The notes under the pieces: generated by a model
The model's database searches: none
What the model saw: the letters and a program-made list of their open reading frames with translations, nothing else
What the model was told of the DNA's origin: nothing
Translations under genes and position numbers: made by a program
Assembly: GCA_905199755.1 (NCBI GenBank)
Contig: CAJKHT010000010.1
Coordinates: 1-50,555 of the forward strand
From: an uncultured Eubacteriales bacterium
GTDB taxonomy: Bacteria > Bacillota > Clostridia > UBA1381
Direction of reading: 5' to 3'
Length of the DNA stretch: 50,555 nucleotides
Shown here: one piece after another, positions 34,211 through 42,600 of the stretch
Layout of the letters: each line of letters opens with the position of its first letter
Numbering within the stretch: position 1 is the first letter of the stretch

Positions 34211-35259
34211 AATATATACTTATCTATGAATATGGCTGCCGCACCGTAAAACGGCGCTTTATCCCGAAATTTTGAAAATTCGATGTCAATACGCTTATGT
34301 CTGCTCATTATGCAGCGGTTTTGGGTGCATGCCGATATAATATCCGCAGCATCATTCCCCAGAAGCGGTATTCTGTGTCCAAGAAAAATTTTCTGAGGAT
34401 TAAAAAGGTTCATAAGCGTAATACAGCCCTCCGCCAGATAACGGCAAATTTGTTCTTTGTCGTTTTCTTTTGCCGAGCTGCTTATCGACGCATACATTTC
34501 AAGACACCCCCTGTTGCCGCACTGACACTTTCTTCCGTTCATATCAACCGTAACATGACCTATTTCTCCGAAATCTCCGCCGCAAAGCCGACCGTTCATG
34601 ACAATCCCGGCGCCTATTCCCTTTGCCGCACCGAGATATATAAAATTGCTCAGCTCCCCCGCATTTCCCCAATATTTTTCGGCGAGTGCCGATGCATTCA
34701 TATCATTTTCAATAAACACCGGAAGCGAAAATGCCTCCCTTAGAATTCTGCAAATCTCAATACAGTCTATATCAAAAAAATACGGAGGTTTTATCAGCGC
34801 ACCGTTTTCAAAATCAATGGGTCCGATTGACGATATACCTATGCCCATAATTTCTTTTTCCGTATCCGTTATTCTTTTTGCCGCCGATAAAATCTTTTCG
34901 CTTACACTCGCTGCCGTTTCGTCCTTAAATTCCTCCTCCGCCGTTATCCCGACATCCCCGTTCAGATTTGCCGAAAATGCCGTAACATTGTCACGGCAAA
35001 TGTATATTCCCAAAATACAGTACTTGTCCTTATCGGGCATAAGCACAGTCGGTCTGCGCCCGGGTGTGTCCTGTATTTCACGGCTTCCCTCTGTTATATA
35101 TCCGTCCTCTATAAGCTCATTCACAATATTTGAAACAGTCATTTTCGTGAGTCCCGTTATACCGGCAAGCTCTATTCTCGGCATCGGCTTCCGTATTATC
35201 TGCTTTAAAACAAAATTTCTGTTATTTATTTTTGTCAAGGCTTGATTTACCGCTTTCAT
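34207..35259 (-). CDS. ROK family transcriptional repressor
   Basis: A 350-residue sugar-responsive regulator of the XylR/NagC type. The N-terminal winged helix is IRKPMPRIELAGITGLTKMTVSNIVNELIEDGYI (about 22-55). The rest is the ROK fold, with GIGISSIGPIDFENG, ENDMNASALAEKYWG and the zinc-binding motif CQCGNRGCLE. The kinase motif DxGGT is absent (ILGIYICRD stands there), so it should sense rather than phosphorylate a sugar. The start is ATG 35259, 8 bases after CGGAG; an in-frame upstream ATG lacks a ribosome binding site. It is divergent from a kinase-isomerase-aldolase operon, and palindromes between them are its likely targets. Confidence 0.9.
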   Translation of the reverse strand: MKAVNQALTKINNRNFVLKQIIRKPMPRIELAGITGLTKMTVSNIVNELIEDGYITEGSREIQDTPGRRPTVLMPDKDKYCILGIYICRDNVTAFSANLNGDVGITAEEEFKDETAASVSEKILSAAKRITDTEKEIMGIGISSIGPIDFENGALIKPPYFFDIDCIEICRILREAFSLPVFIENDMNASALAEKYWGNAGELSNFIYLGAAKGIGAGIVMNGRLCGGDFGEIGHVTVDMNGRKCQCGNRGCLEMYASISSSAKENDKEQICRYLAEGCITLMNLFNPQKIFLGHRIPLLGNDAADIISACTQNRCIMSRHKRIDIEFSKFRDKAPFYGAAAIFIDKYIF

Positions 35260-35295
35260 TGCTATCTCCGTTCCGCAAAAATTATCACACAAAAT

Positions 35296-35380
35296 AATAT
35301 ATCATTTTCAAAATTAAATGTCAATGTTTTATTGACAAATGCGAAAGTATATTGTATAATTAGTATAATCAATTTACTAA
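35296..35380. promoter_or_regulatory. Divergent ROK/kinase promoters with two palindromic operator candidates
   Basis: Minus strand: -35 TTGACA (35324-35319), 17 bases, -10 TATATT (35301-35296). Plus strand: -35 TTGACA (35332-35337), 17 bases, -10 TATAAT (35355-35360). The two -35 boxes form one palindrome, TGTCAAT-N5-ATTGACA (35319-35337). A second palindrome, TTAGTA-N9-TACTAA (35360-35380), covers the start of the plus-strand transcript and looks like an AT-rich ROK operator. Confidence 0.75.
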
Positions 35381-35393
35381 AGGAGGAGTGGAT

Positions 35394-36356
35394 ATGGAAA
35401 ACGAACATTTCAAGGTTGTTACGGTCGGAATTATGGTAGCGGATATTATGGTAAATCCCGTGAATTGTATTCCCGAGCCGGGAAAGCTGTCACTTGTTGA
35501 TTCGATTGAACTGTTTTCCGGCGGCAATGCCATGACGGCGGCAATTAATCTGTCAAAGCTCGGAATAAAATCCGCCGTATGCGGAAAAATCGGCTGCGAC
35601 TTCTGGGGTGACTTTCTCATAGGCTGCCTTGACAAAAACAATGTTTCAACTTCTGCGGTGGTACGCGACAAATCGGTTCAGACATCTGCCTCTGCCGCAC
35701 TTATTGCCGATAACGGTGAACGCGCATTTATTCACTGCAAAGGTGCAAATGCCCGTCTTTCCGAAAATGACATTGATATGAACATTATCAAAAATACGGA
35801 TTGTGTATTTGTCACGGGTACTTTTCTGCTTGACAGCTTTGACGGTGACGAAACGGCGGATTTTCTAAAAAAATGCAAATCGCTTTCCAAAACAACATTT
35901 CTGGACGTGTGCTGGGATGCCTGCGGCAATTGGGGAGAAAAGCTGTTTTCGGCAATGCCGTACATAGACTGGTTCATGCCGAGCATTGATGAGGCAAGAG
36001 AAATTTCCGGCAAAAGCAAATTGAAAGAGATGACCGATGTATTCTTTGATAAAGGAGTACGGCACACGGTCATAAAATGCGGAGCAGACGGCTGTTTTCT
36101 GCGTCTTAGCCGTGAAGACGAGGGCAGAATTATTCCATCGTTCCGATGTGAAAGCTGTGCCGATACCACCGGTGCCGGAGACAGCTTTTGTTCCGGGTTT
36201 ATAGCCGCATATACCAAAGGTGCAGCACCCGAGGAATGTGCAAAATTCGCAAATGCCGTAGGAGCAATGTGCGTCACGTCACGGGGAGCAACAAGCGGTA
36301 CGGGAAGTTATGAGGAAACCATAAAATTTATAAAGGAGCATGAAAGCCATGAATAA
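35394..36356 (+). CDS. PfkB family carbohydrate kinase
   Basis: A 320-residue ribokinase-fold sugar kinase. The substrate motif is FSGGNAMTAAINLSKLG near residue 43; the C-terminal DTTGAGDSFCSGF contains the anion hole and catalytic Asp263. The N-terminal lid is short, as in ribokinase-like members. Neighbouring isomerase and aldolase genes suggest it phosphorylates a ketose at C1, making a substrate the aldolase can split. ATG 35394 with AGGAGG 7 bases upstream is preferred to GTG 35388. Its last codons overlap the next gene. Substrate assignment is inference from context. Confidence 0.88.
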   Translation: MENEHFKVVTVGIMVADIMVNPVNCIPEPGKLSLVDSIELFSGGNAMTAAINLSKLGIKSAVCGKIGCDFWGDFLIGCLDKNNVSTSAVVRDKSVQTSASAALIADNGERAFIHCKGANARLSENDIDMNIIKNTDCVFVTGTFLLDSFDGDETADFLKKCKSLSKTTFLDVCWDACGNWGEKLFSAMPYIDWFMPSIDEAREISGKSKLKEMTDVFFDKGVRHTVIKCGADGCFLRLSREDEGRIIPSFRCESCADTTGAGDSFCSGFIAAYTKGAAPEECAKFANAVGAMCVTSRGATSGTGSYEETIKFIKEHESHE

Positions 36357-36849
36357 AATAAGAGAAAGAGCTGCGGAATTTTACAAAAATGCAAATATTG
36401 TAATCACCGAAGCCGAAAAAGCAAACATTGAAGTCGCCGATTTCGGACTCAATGATATTGAAAACACAGGTTTGCAGCTTATAACCTACATTAACACCGA
36501 CAGAGTGTGTGCTAAGGAAATGGTGCTTTTCCCCGGACAGACCTGTCCCGAGCATCTGCACCCATCAGTCGATGGTGTTCCCGGCAAGGAGGAGACATTC
36601 CGCTGCCGCAGCGGTGAGGTTTATCTGTATGTAAGCGGCGAGGAAACGAAAAACAGAGCGGTTAATCCGCCGGAGGGAAAATACACGGTATTTCATGAAA
36701 TACACCTCCTCCCCGGAGAACAGTACACCATTTACCCCGATACCAAGCACTGGTTCAAGGCAGGAGACAAGGGCGCGGTTATAAGCGAGTTCAGCACTCA
36801 TTCAAGCGACGAAACCGATATTTTTACAGATGAAAGGATTGTGAGATAA
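36349..36849 (+). CDS. D-lyxose/D-mannose-type sugar isomerase (cupin)
   Basis: A 166-residue cupin-fold protein that I recognise as the D-lyxose ketol-isomerase family, which interconverts D-lyxose with D-xylulose and often D-mannose with D-fructose. The metal site is visible: CPEHLHPSVDGVPGKEETFRCRSGEVYLYV provides two His and a Glu, and the later YPDTKHWFKAG another His. ATG 36349 is 10 bases after AAGGAG; ATG 36340 sits against that site. It overlaps the kinase end by 8 bases and the aldolase start by one base (TAATG), so all three are translationally coupled. Other cupin isomerases are possible alternatives. Confidence 0.82.
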   Translation: MNKIRERAAEFYKNANIVITEAEKANIEVADFGLNDIENTGLQLITYINTDRVCAKEMVLFPGQTCPEHLHPSVDGVPGKEETFRCRSGEVYLYVSGEETKNRAVNPPEGKYTVFHEIHLLPGEQYTIYPDTKHWFKAGDKGAVISEFSTHSSDETDIFTDERIVR

Positions 36850-37688
36850 TGTTAGTTACATTGGAAGAAATATTAAAGGACGCAGAAGAAAAAAAATATG
36901 CCGTAGGTCATTTCAATCACCTTAACCTTGAGATTGCCCGCGGAATAATCGAAGCGGCACAGGAGGAAAAATCCCCCGTCATTCTCGGAGTTGCAGAGGT
37001 TCATCTTCCGTCAATTCCGCTTGATTATGCAGCAATGATAATGAATAAAATTGCACGCGAAGCCTCCGTTCCCGTGTGTCTGCATTTTGACCACGGCGTT
37101 ACATACTCCGCAATAATGCAGGCTTTAAGATACGGTTTTTCCTCCGTAATGTATGACGGTTCATCGCTTCCGTTTGACGAAAACGCATACAACACACGCG
37201 AAATAAGCCGCGTTGCGCATGCACTCGGTGCAAGCGTGGAAGCGGAGCTGGGGCATGTCGGCATGGGCGACGAAAACGACAGTGAGGATTATGAAAAGCT
37301 TTACACCAGTCCCGATGACGTAAACAAATTTATTCATGCGGCAGACATTGATGCACTCGCCGTCGCAATCGGAACGGCGCACGGAGCATACAAGGCTAAA
37401 CCGCGCCTTGACATAGACAGGCTTGACAAGCTTTATTCAGTGAGCGAAAAGCCCCTCGTACTGCACGGCGGCAGCGGATTGTCGGACGAAGATTTCCGAA
37501 ACACGGTAAACCACGGAATAAGAAAAATAAATATATGCACCGAGCTGTGCAATGCTGCGCTTGACACATACGGAAAATACTGCAATGACAAAGACTGCTT
37601 TGAAAATGCGGTAATCGCCGCCAAGGACGCGGTAAAAGATGCTGTAATAAAGAAAATGCGGCTTTTCGGCAGCAGCGGAAAAGCATAA
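36849..37688 (+). CDS. Class II fructose-bisphosphate aldolase family protein
   Basis: A 279-residue zinc-dependent aldolase, in the size range of tagatose- or fructose-bisphosphate aldolases. Zinc and catalytic residues are in LHFDHGVTYSAIMQALRYGF (Asp and His), VEAELGHVGMGDE (Glu), AIGTAHGAYK (His) and LHGGSGLSDEDFRNTV (His and phosphate loop). It would cleave a ketose phosphate into dihydroxyacetone phosphate and an aldehyde: glycolaldehyde if the sugar is xylulose 1-phosphate, glyceraldehyde if it is fructose 1-phosphate. Last gene of the ROK-controlled operon; only a weak T8A7 element follows. Confidence 0.88.
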   Translation: MLVTLEEILKDAEEKKYAVGHFNHLNLEIARGIIEAAQEEKSPVILGVAEVHLPSIPLDYAAMIMNKIAREASVPVCLHFDHGVTYSAIMQALRYGFSSVMYDGSSLPFDENAYNTREISRVAHALGASVEAELGHVGMGDENDSEDYEKLYTSPDDVNKFIHAADIDALAVAIGTAHGAYKAKPRLDIDRLDKLYSVSEKPLVLHGGSGLSDEDFRNTVNHGIRKINICTELCNAALDTYGKYCNDKDCFENAVIAAKDAVKDAVIKKMRLFGSSGKA

Positions 37689-37722
37689 AACCGATTTTTT
37701 TTAAAAAAATTTAATATAATGC

Positions 37723-37751
37723 TTGACACAGCGGTATAATAATGATAATAT
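37723..37751 (+). promoter_or_regulatory. Promoter of the lysine-riboswitch asd-dapA operon
   Basis: -35 TTGACA at 37723-37728, 17 bases, -10 TAATAT at 37746-37751, followed by further TATAAT-like sequence at 37752-37757. Transcription should begin just upstream of the aptamer. Confidence 0.7.
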
Positions 37752-37766
37752 TATAATATATATACA

Positions 37767-37937
37767 AAAGGTAGAGGCGCATTTTTCATAAGTAATCCGC
37801 CCCAAGGCTTGCGGAAGCCGATGACAGCGAATAAAAGGGGAAAATGCCGAAGTATGTATTTTTCCGCAGAAATATATGCTGGTCATACTGTTAACAGCCG
37901 TATGACTGTCATCATGATATGATGGAGTGCTATCGTT
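37767..37937 (+). ncRNA. Lysine riboswitch (L-box) aptamer
   Basis: The conserved L-box blocks occur in order: AGGTAGAGGCGC (from 37769), AAGTAAT, a GGGGAAAATGCCGAAG block, GCTGG followed by TCATACTGTTAACAGCCGTATGACTGTCATC, and the closing GATGGAGTGCTATC (37921-37934). The GGTAG start pairs with CTATC at the end to form P1. It fills most of the gap between 37689 and 38032. Known members switch off transcription when lysine is plentiful, and the two genes behind it make lysine precursors. Confidence 0.95.
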
Positions 37938-37970
37938 TTAATGTTTGCTTATTGTGTTTGCATATATTAG

Positions 37971-37997
37971 AGCAGTAGTCCTTCTACTGCTTTTCTT
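37971..37997 (+). terminator. Riboswitch-controlled terminator
   Basis: 8-bp stem AGCAGTAG (37971-37978) / CTACTGCT (37984-37991), loop TCCTT, followed by TTTCTTTT. It lies between the aptamer and the asd ribosome binding site, as expected for transcriptional control. I could not trace the antiterminator pairing by eye. Confidence 0.88.
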
Positions 37998-38032
37998 TTG
38001 TATATGACATTTACGAAAGGGATGATTTATTC

Positions 38033-39136
38033 ATGAAAGAAAATTACAATGTAGGTATCATAGGAGCAACAGGCATGGTAGGTCAGAGATTTATTATGCT
38101 TCTGCATAATCATCCGTGGTACACGATAAAGGTGCTTGCCGCTTCACCCAGAAGCGCCGGCAAGTCATATAAGGATGCGGTAGGTAAAAAATGGGCAATG
38201 GACGAGGATATTCCTGCAAGCGTAGCGGATATGACCGTTATGAATGCAACGGAGGACGTTGAAAAAATTGCGGAGCAGGTTGATTTTGTTTTCTGCGCCG
38301 TAGATATGAAAAAAGACGAGATAAAGGCGCTTGAAGAAAGATACGCAAAGTGCGAATGCCCCGTTGTTTCAAATAACTCGGCTCACCGCCATACTCCCGA
38401 TGTACCGATGATTATTCCCGAAATCAACCCCGAGCATATAGATATTATACCGTCACAGAGAAAAAGACTCGGCACAAAGCGCGGATTTATTGCAGTTAAG
38501 TCAAACTGCTCACTTCAGTCATATCTGCCGGCAATGGCGGTAATCAACATGAAGTACCCGATTGACCATGCGCTTGTTACAACATATCAGGCAATCTCGG
38601 GCGCAGGCAAAACCTTTGAAACATGGCCCGAAATGGTTGACAACCTCATTCCGTATATAGGAGGCGAGGAAATGAAGTCTGAGGTTGAGCCGAATAAAAT
38701 TCTCGGAAAAATAGAAAACGGCGAGATTGTTCCGTCAACGGAATTGCAGATTGAATGTCAGACCTACAGAGTGCCTGTTTCAAACGGACATACCGCAGCC
38801 ATATTCTTCTCATTCAAGGACGGGGTAAAGAAGCCGTCGGTCGAGGAAATAGAAAAAATGTGGGCAGATTATGCGGGAGTTCCCCAGCAGCTTGAGCTTC
38901 CCCATGCTCCGAAGCAGTTTATACACGTTTATACGGAAAAGGATTCTCCCGACCAGCCGCAGATTAAAACCGCACGTGAAATTGACGGCGGTATGGCAAT
39001 ATCCTGCGGACGTCTGAGAGAATCGGTGCAGTATGATTATAAAATGGTTTCAATGAGCCATAACACCTTAAGAGGTGCGGCAGGCGGTGCGGTACTGCTT
39101 GCGGAGCTTCTGACGGCAAAGGGTTACATGGATTGA
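38033..39136 (+). CDS. asd: Aspartate-semialdehyde dehydrogenase
   Basis: Reduces aspartyl phosphate to aspartate semialdehyde, the branch point to lysine, threonine and methionine. The 367-residue chain is the archaeal/fungal-like class: NADP loop VGIIGATGMVGQRF, active-site Cys159 in KSNCSLQ (most bacterial enzymes have NCTT or NCST), GAGKTFETWPEM, and the acid/base His in VSNGHTAAIFFSF. GAAAGGGATG precedes the ATG. It is the first gene behind the lysine riboswitch and is followed by dapA 25 bases later. Confidence 0.96.
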   Translation: MKENYNVGIIGATGMVGQRFIMLLHNHPWYTIKVLAASPRSAGKSYKDAVGKKWAMDEDIPASVADMTVMNATEDVEKIAEQVDFVFCAVDMKKDEIKALEERYAKCECPVVSNNSAHRHTPDVPMIIPEINPEHIDIIPSQRKRLGTKRGFIAVKSNCSLQSYLPAMAVINMKYPIDHALVTTYQAISGAGKTFETWPEMVDNLIPYIGGEEMKSEVEPNKILGKIENGEIVPSTELQIECQTYRVPVSNGHTAAIFFSFKDGVKKPSVEEIEKMWADYAGVPQQLELPHAPKQFIHVYTEKDSPDQPQIKTAREIDGGMAISCGRLRESVQYDYKMVSMSHNTLRGAAGGAVLLAELLTAKGYMD

Positions 39137-39161
39137 TTTTTTTCAGAAAGGACTTGATTTT

Positions 39162-40046
39162 ATGGCAAAGACATTACCGTTTACAGGTTCGGGCGTTGCC
39201 CTTGTCACTCCGTTTGACGGCTATAAGACAAATTATGATGAGCTTGGCAGACTTATCGAAATGCACATAGAAAATCACACCGATGCAATTATTATATGCG
39301 GAACCACCGGCGAGGCTTCAACCATGCCCGATGCCGAGCATCTTGCAGCTATAGAATACACGGTTAAGAAAGCGGCAGGCAGAATACCCGTAATCGCAGG
39401 TACGGGTTCAAATGAGACCGCACATGCGGTTGAACTGTCGAAAAAGGCGGAGGAGCTCGGCGCCGACGCTCTGCTGCAGGTTACACCGTACTACAACAAA
39501 GCAAGCCAAAAGGGACTTATTGCACATTTTTCGGCAGTTGCCGAGGCTGTGAATATTCCTATTATACTTTATAATGTTCCGTCAAGAACAGGTGTGAATA
39601 TTCCCATTCCCGTACTTAAGGAGCTTGCAAAGCTGCCGAACATAGTAGGCATAAAAGAGGCAAGCGGCAATATAAGCTACACTGTTAAGGTTGCGGCAGA
39701 GGTGCCGGAGCTGTACATTTACTCGGGCAATGATGATATGATTGTTCCGGTAATGTCATTGGGCGGCAAGGGTGTTATAAGCGTTCTGGCAAATGTTGCA
39801 CCGCAGCAGACACATGATATATGTCAATTATATTTTGACGGAAACGTAAAGAAATCACTTGACTTGCAGCTTAAATATCTCGACCTGATAAATTCGCTGT
39901 TCATCGAGGTTAATCCTATTCCGGTAAAGACAGCGCTTAATCTTATGGGATATAAGGCAGGAAATCTGAGACTTCCGCTTATCGAAATGGAGCATAAGCA
40001 TCTGGAAACACTGATAGAAAGCATGAAGGCTGTAAATCTTTTATAA
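39162..40046 (+). CDS. dapA: 4-hydroxy-tetrahydrodipicolinate synthase
   Basis: Condenses pyruvate and aspartate semialdehyde, the first committed step to lysine and diaminopimelate for the cell wall. 294 residues, the normal length. Schiff-base Lys165 lies in VGIKEASGNI, Tyr137 in LYNVPSRTGVN, and the substrate motif CGTTGEASTM near residue 46. AGAAAGGAC precedes the ATG. Both products of this operon act in sequence, and the riboswitch upstream would close the pathway when lysine is abundant. Confidence 0.97.
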   Translation: MAKTLPFTGSGVALVTPFDGYKTNYDELGRLIEMHIENHTDAIIICGTTGEASTMPDAEHLAAIEYTVKKAAGRIPVIAGTGSNETAHAVELSKKAEELGADALLQVTPYYNKASQKGLIAHFSAVAEAVNIPIILYNVPSRTGVNIPIPVLKELAKLPNIVGIKEASGNISYTVKVAAEVPELYIYSGNDDMIVPVMSLGGKGVISVLANVAPQQTHDICQLYFDGNVKKSLDLQLKYLDLINSLFIEVNPIPVKTALNLMGYKAGNLRLPLIEMEHKHLETLIESMKAVNLL

Positions 40047-40052
40047 TAGAAC

Positions 40053-40089
40053 AAATCAAACGCATCTACGCTGTAGATGCGTTTGATTT
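40053..40089 (+). terminator. Terminator of asd-dapA
   Basis: Perfect 17-bp inverted repeat (40053-40069 with 40073-40089) around a 3-base centre GCT. The arms contain AAATCAAACGC and GCGTTTGATTT. The following sequence is only moderately T-rich. Confidence 0.82.
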
Positions 40090-40124
40090 ATATTTAATAT
40101 AATCTTCTTTTTTATTTTTTTCTC

Positions 40125-40153
40125 TTGACAAATTCAGACAATTGGGTTAATAT
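40125..40153 (+). promoter_or_regulatory. Promoter of the MFS gene
   Basis: -35 TTGACA at 40125-40130, 17 bases, -10 TAATAT at 40148-40153 (a full TATAAT overlaps it at 20-base spacing). Confidence 0.65.
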
Positions 40154-40197
40154 AATAGCTATTTGAAAGACTTAATACATAGGGAGCATCAGTAAAA

Positions 40198-41370
40198 ATG
40201 GCTGCAATACTTTTAATTATAATCTACATAGCATTTATAGGTCTCGGAATACCCGATTCTATTTTCGGTACGGCATGGCCCGTAATTTACCCCGAATTTA
40301 ATCTGCCCGTGTCATGGGCAAGTATCGTCACAACCATTGTATCATGCGGTACGATAGTATCAAGTCTGACGAGCGCAAAAATTATAAACCGTTTCGGAAC
40401 GGGACGGGTATCCGCCGTAAGTACGTTAATGACCGCTATCGGCATGATAGGCTATTCGTTTTCCGGCAGCATATGGTGGTTTTGTCTGTTTGCCGTACCC
40501 CTCGGACTCGGTGCCGGTGCCATCGATTCCGCATTGAATAATTATGTCGCACTGCATTACAGCTCATCACATATGAGCTTTCTGCACTGCTTTTACGGAG
40601 TCGGAGTATCATTCAGTCCGTATATGCTTTCATTCTTTCTGCGTGACGGCAACTGGCGCGGCGGCTACCAAACCGCTTTTGCCGTTCAGATGGTTATTAC
40701 CGCCGTATTGGTATTTACTCTCCCGTTGTGGCATAAGGTGAAATTCAAAACGGAAAATACCGCCGATGACGAGCCGAAAGCAAGAACGCTGCCGCTTAAG
40801 GAGCTTATAAAGCTGCCCGGAGTAAAGCCCACATGGCTTATGTTTATCACGTCCTGCGGCATTGAGTGTACATGCGGCACATGGGGCAGCACATTTCTTG
40901 TAAACGCGCGCGGCATGGCAGCAGAAAAAGCGGCGCTGATGCTGACATTCTACTATCTCGGCATGACCTCGGGACGTTTTCTTTCCGGCATACTTGCAAA
41001 GCACCTTACAAGCCGCCAAATTATCCGCATCGGCATGGCGGCGATACTTACGGCGCTTGTAATTCTTATTCTTCCTCTGCCTGCGGCAGTATCGGGAATA
41101 GGCTTGTTTATGGTAGGTTTCGGCAACGGTCCGGTATTCCCCAATCTGACGCATCTTACACCGATAAATTTCGGCAGAGATGTTTCGCAATCCGTAATGG
41201 GAACACAGTTTGCCGCGGCATATATCGGTAGTATGCTTCTTCCCGTCATATTCGGAGCATTGGCAGGAAAAATAAGCGTCGGATTGTTCCCGTACTATAA
41301 TTCCGTGCTGTTTATCGTTATGGCATTTGCAATGCTTTGCCTGTTTCGGTCAGTTAAACAGTCCGAATAG
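40198..41370 (+). CDS. Major facilitator superfamily transporter
   Basis: A 390-residue membrane protein with about twelve hydrophobic helices in two halves, joined by a polar loop near residues 185-205 (KFKTENTADDEPKARTLP). The N-terminus IAFIGLGIPDSIFGTAWPVIYPEFNLP and LGLGAGAIDSALNNYVALHYSS are reminiscent of the fucose-permease-like (FHS) branch that moves sugars by proton symport. It has its own promoter and no co-transcribed enzyme, so the substrate is open. It is tempting but unproven to link it to the sugar operon 2.5 kb upstream. The GGGAG ribosome binding site is unusually far from the ATG (about 12 bases). Confidence 0.85.
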   Translation: MAAILLIIIYIAFIGLGIPDSIFGTAWPVIYPEFNLPVSWASIVTTIVSCGTIVSSLTSAKIINRFGTGRVSAVSTLMTAIGMIGYSFSGSIWWFCLFAVPLGLGAGAIDSALNNYVALHYSSSHMSFLHCFYGVGVSFSPYMLSFFLRDGNWRGGYQTAFAVQMVITAVLVFTLPLWHKVKFKTENTADDEPKARTLPLKELIKLPGVKPTWLMFITSCGIECTCGTWGSTFLVNARGMAAEKAALMLTFYYLGMTSGRFLSGILAKHLTSRQIIRIGMAAILTALVILILPLPAAVSGIGLFMVGFGNGPVFPNLTHLTPINFGRDVSQSVMGTQFAAAYIGSMLLPVIFGALAGKISVGLFPYYNSVLFIVMAFAMLCLFRSVKQSE

Positions 41371-41446
41371 TTTGTGCATATTCTACAAAAATTACAAATA
41401 AAATAGTAGAAATCTTAGAAGTATTAAAATAGGCATTGTTTTTTTA

Positions 41447-41475
41447 TGAAAAATCCTATAAAATAAGAATATAAT
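41447..41475 (+). promoter_or_regulatory. Putative promoter of the ydjGHI-like operon
   Basis: Perfect -10 TATAAT at 41470-41475 with a weak -35 TGAAAA at 41447-41452, 17 bases. Upstream is an inverted repeat TTCTAC (41381-41386) / GTAGAA (41406-41411), a possible activator or repressor site. The weak -35 would suit regulated expression. Confidence 0.4.
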
Positions 41476-41497
41476 TGTTACAAGGGGGGGAATTTAT

Positions 41498-42583
41498 ATG
41501 GATACGGTTCAGAGTTATAAATGTCCGTGCTGCGGTGCGCCGCTGACATTCAGCGGTGAAAAACAGACCTTGCACTGCGGCTCATGTGGCAATGATTTTT
41601 CGGCTGAAACCATGCAGCAGCTTACGGATGCGGAAAATCAATCACACGGAGCGTCAAAGTACGATTGGCAGCACTACGAGCCGCGCAGCTACGGCAATAA
41701 TGACGGAATTAAGCTTTCCGGCTACACCTGCCCATCATGCGGTGCGGAAATAACCGGTGACGATGCTCTCGGCGCAACGGTATGTCCTTACTGCGGCAAC
41801 GCAAACATAATAAAAGGGCAGTTTGAGGACAGTCTGCGTCCCGACTACATAATTCCGTTTAAGCTTGACAAAAAAGCAGCGGTAAACAGATTTGAAGACG
41901 ATTTCAAAAATGCGCCTTTCCTGCCCGATGCTTTTAAAAGCAGAAAAAAGATAGAGGAAATGACAGGCGTATATGTGCCGTTCTGGATGTTTGACTGCGA
42001 CTGCAACGCAAATATATGCTATAATGCGGAAATTCTCCACCACTGGAGCGACTCTGACTACGACTACACGCAGACCGACCATTTCCGTCTTTTAAGGAGC
42101 GGCAGCATCGGCTTTGCGAATATACCTGTTGACGGTTCAACAAAGGCGGATAATGACTATATGGAAGCTGTTGAGCCGTATGACTGCAACGATGCGGTTG
42201 AGTTTAACCCGGCATACCTTTCGGGCTATCTTGCAGATAAATATGACGTAGCGGCGGAGGATTGTCTTGACCGCGCAAACGAGCGTGTAAAAAAGTCCAC
42301 GGAAGCTGCATTTGCCGAAACCGCAGACGCTTATACGGGTGTCACGACGGAAAGCTCAAACATAAGCTTTTCCGACGGCAAAATCAGATATTCGCTCATG
42401 CCTGTTTGGATGCTTAATATTAAATATATGGGCAATAACTATAAATTTGCGGTAAACGGTCAGACCGGCAAGGTAGTCGGTGACTATCCTGTTGATACGA
42501 AAAAGAAGTGGGCATATTTTGCAAAGGTTGCGGCAGTATCATATGCAATAGCGGCAGTGCTTGCATGGCTGTTTTTGAGCTGA
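41498..42583 (+). CDS. Zinc-ribbon membrane protein (YdjG-like)
   Basis: A 361-residue protein with two TFIIB-type zinc ribbons (CPCC ... CGSC at residues 9-30 and CPSC ... CPYC at about 77-100). A large globular domain follows (about 115-335) with conserved-looking PDYIIPFKLDKKAAVNRF, VYVPFWMFDCD and YSLMPVWMLNIKY, then one C-terminal membrane helix (about 342-360). The set zinc ribbon, TPM protein and SPFH protein is the same as Bacillus ydjG, ydjH and ydjI, where the products anchor PspA at stressed membranes; that comparison is from recall. A very strong AAGGGGGGG site precedes the ATG. It is the first gene of a four-gene operon with gaps of 17, 16 and 28 bases. Confidence 0.8.
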   Translation: MDTVQSYKCPCCGAPLTFSGEKQTLHCGSCGNDFSAETMQQLTDAENQSHGASKYDWQHYEPRSYGNNDGIKLSGYTCPSCGAEITGDDALGATVCPYCGNANIIKGQFEDSLRPDYIIPFKLDKKAAVNRFEDDFKNAPFLPDAFKSRKKIEEMTGVYVPFWMFDCDCNANICYNAEILHHWSDSDYDYTQTDHFRLLRSGSIGFANIPVDGSTKADNDYMEAVEPYDCNDAVEFNPAYLSGYLADKYDVAAEDCLDRANERVKKSTEAAFAETADAYTGVTTESSNISFSDGKIRYSLMPVWMLNIKYMGNNYKFAVNGQTGKVVGDYPVDTKKKWAYFAKVAAVSYAIAAVLAWLFLS

Positions 42584-42600
42584 GCGGAGGTGAGTCGGTT

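Noticed and set aside
37689..37720. T8A7 run after the aldolase gene as a terminator
   Set aside because: It has no GC stem; at best it is a weak element, so the end of the sugar operon is not defined.
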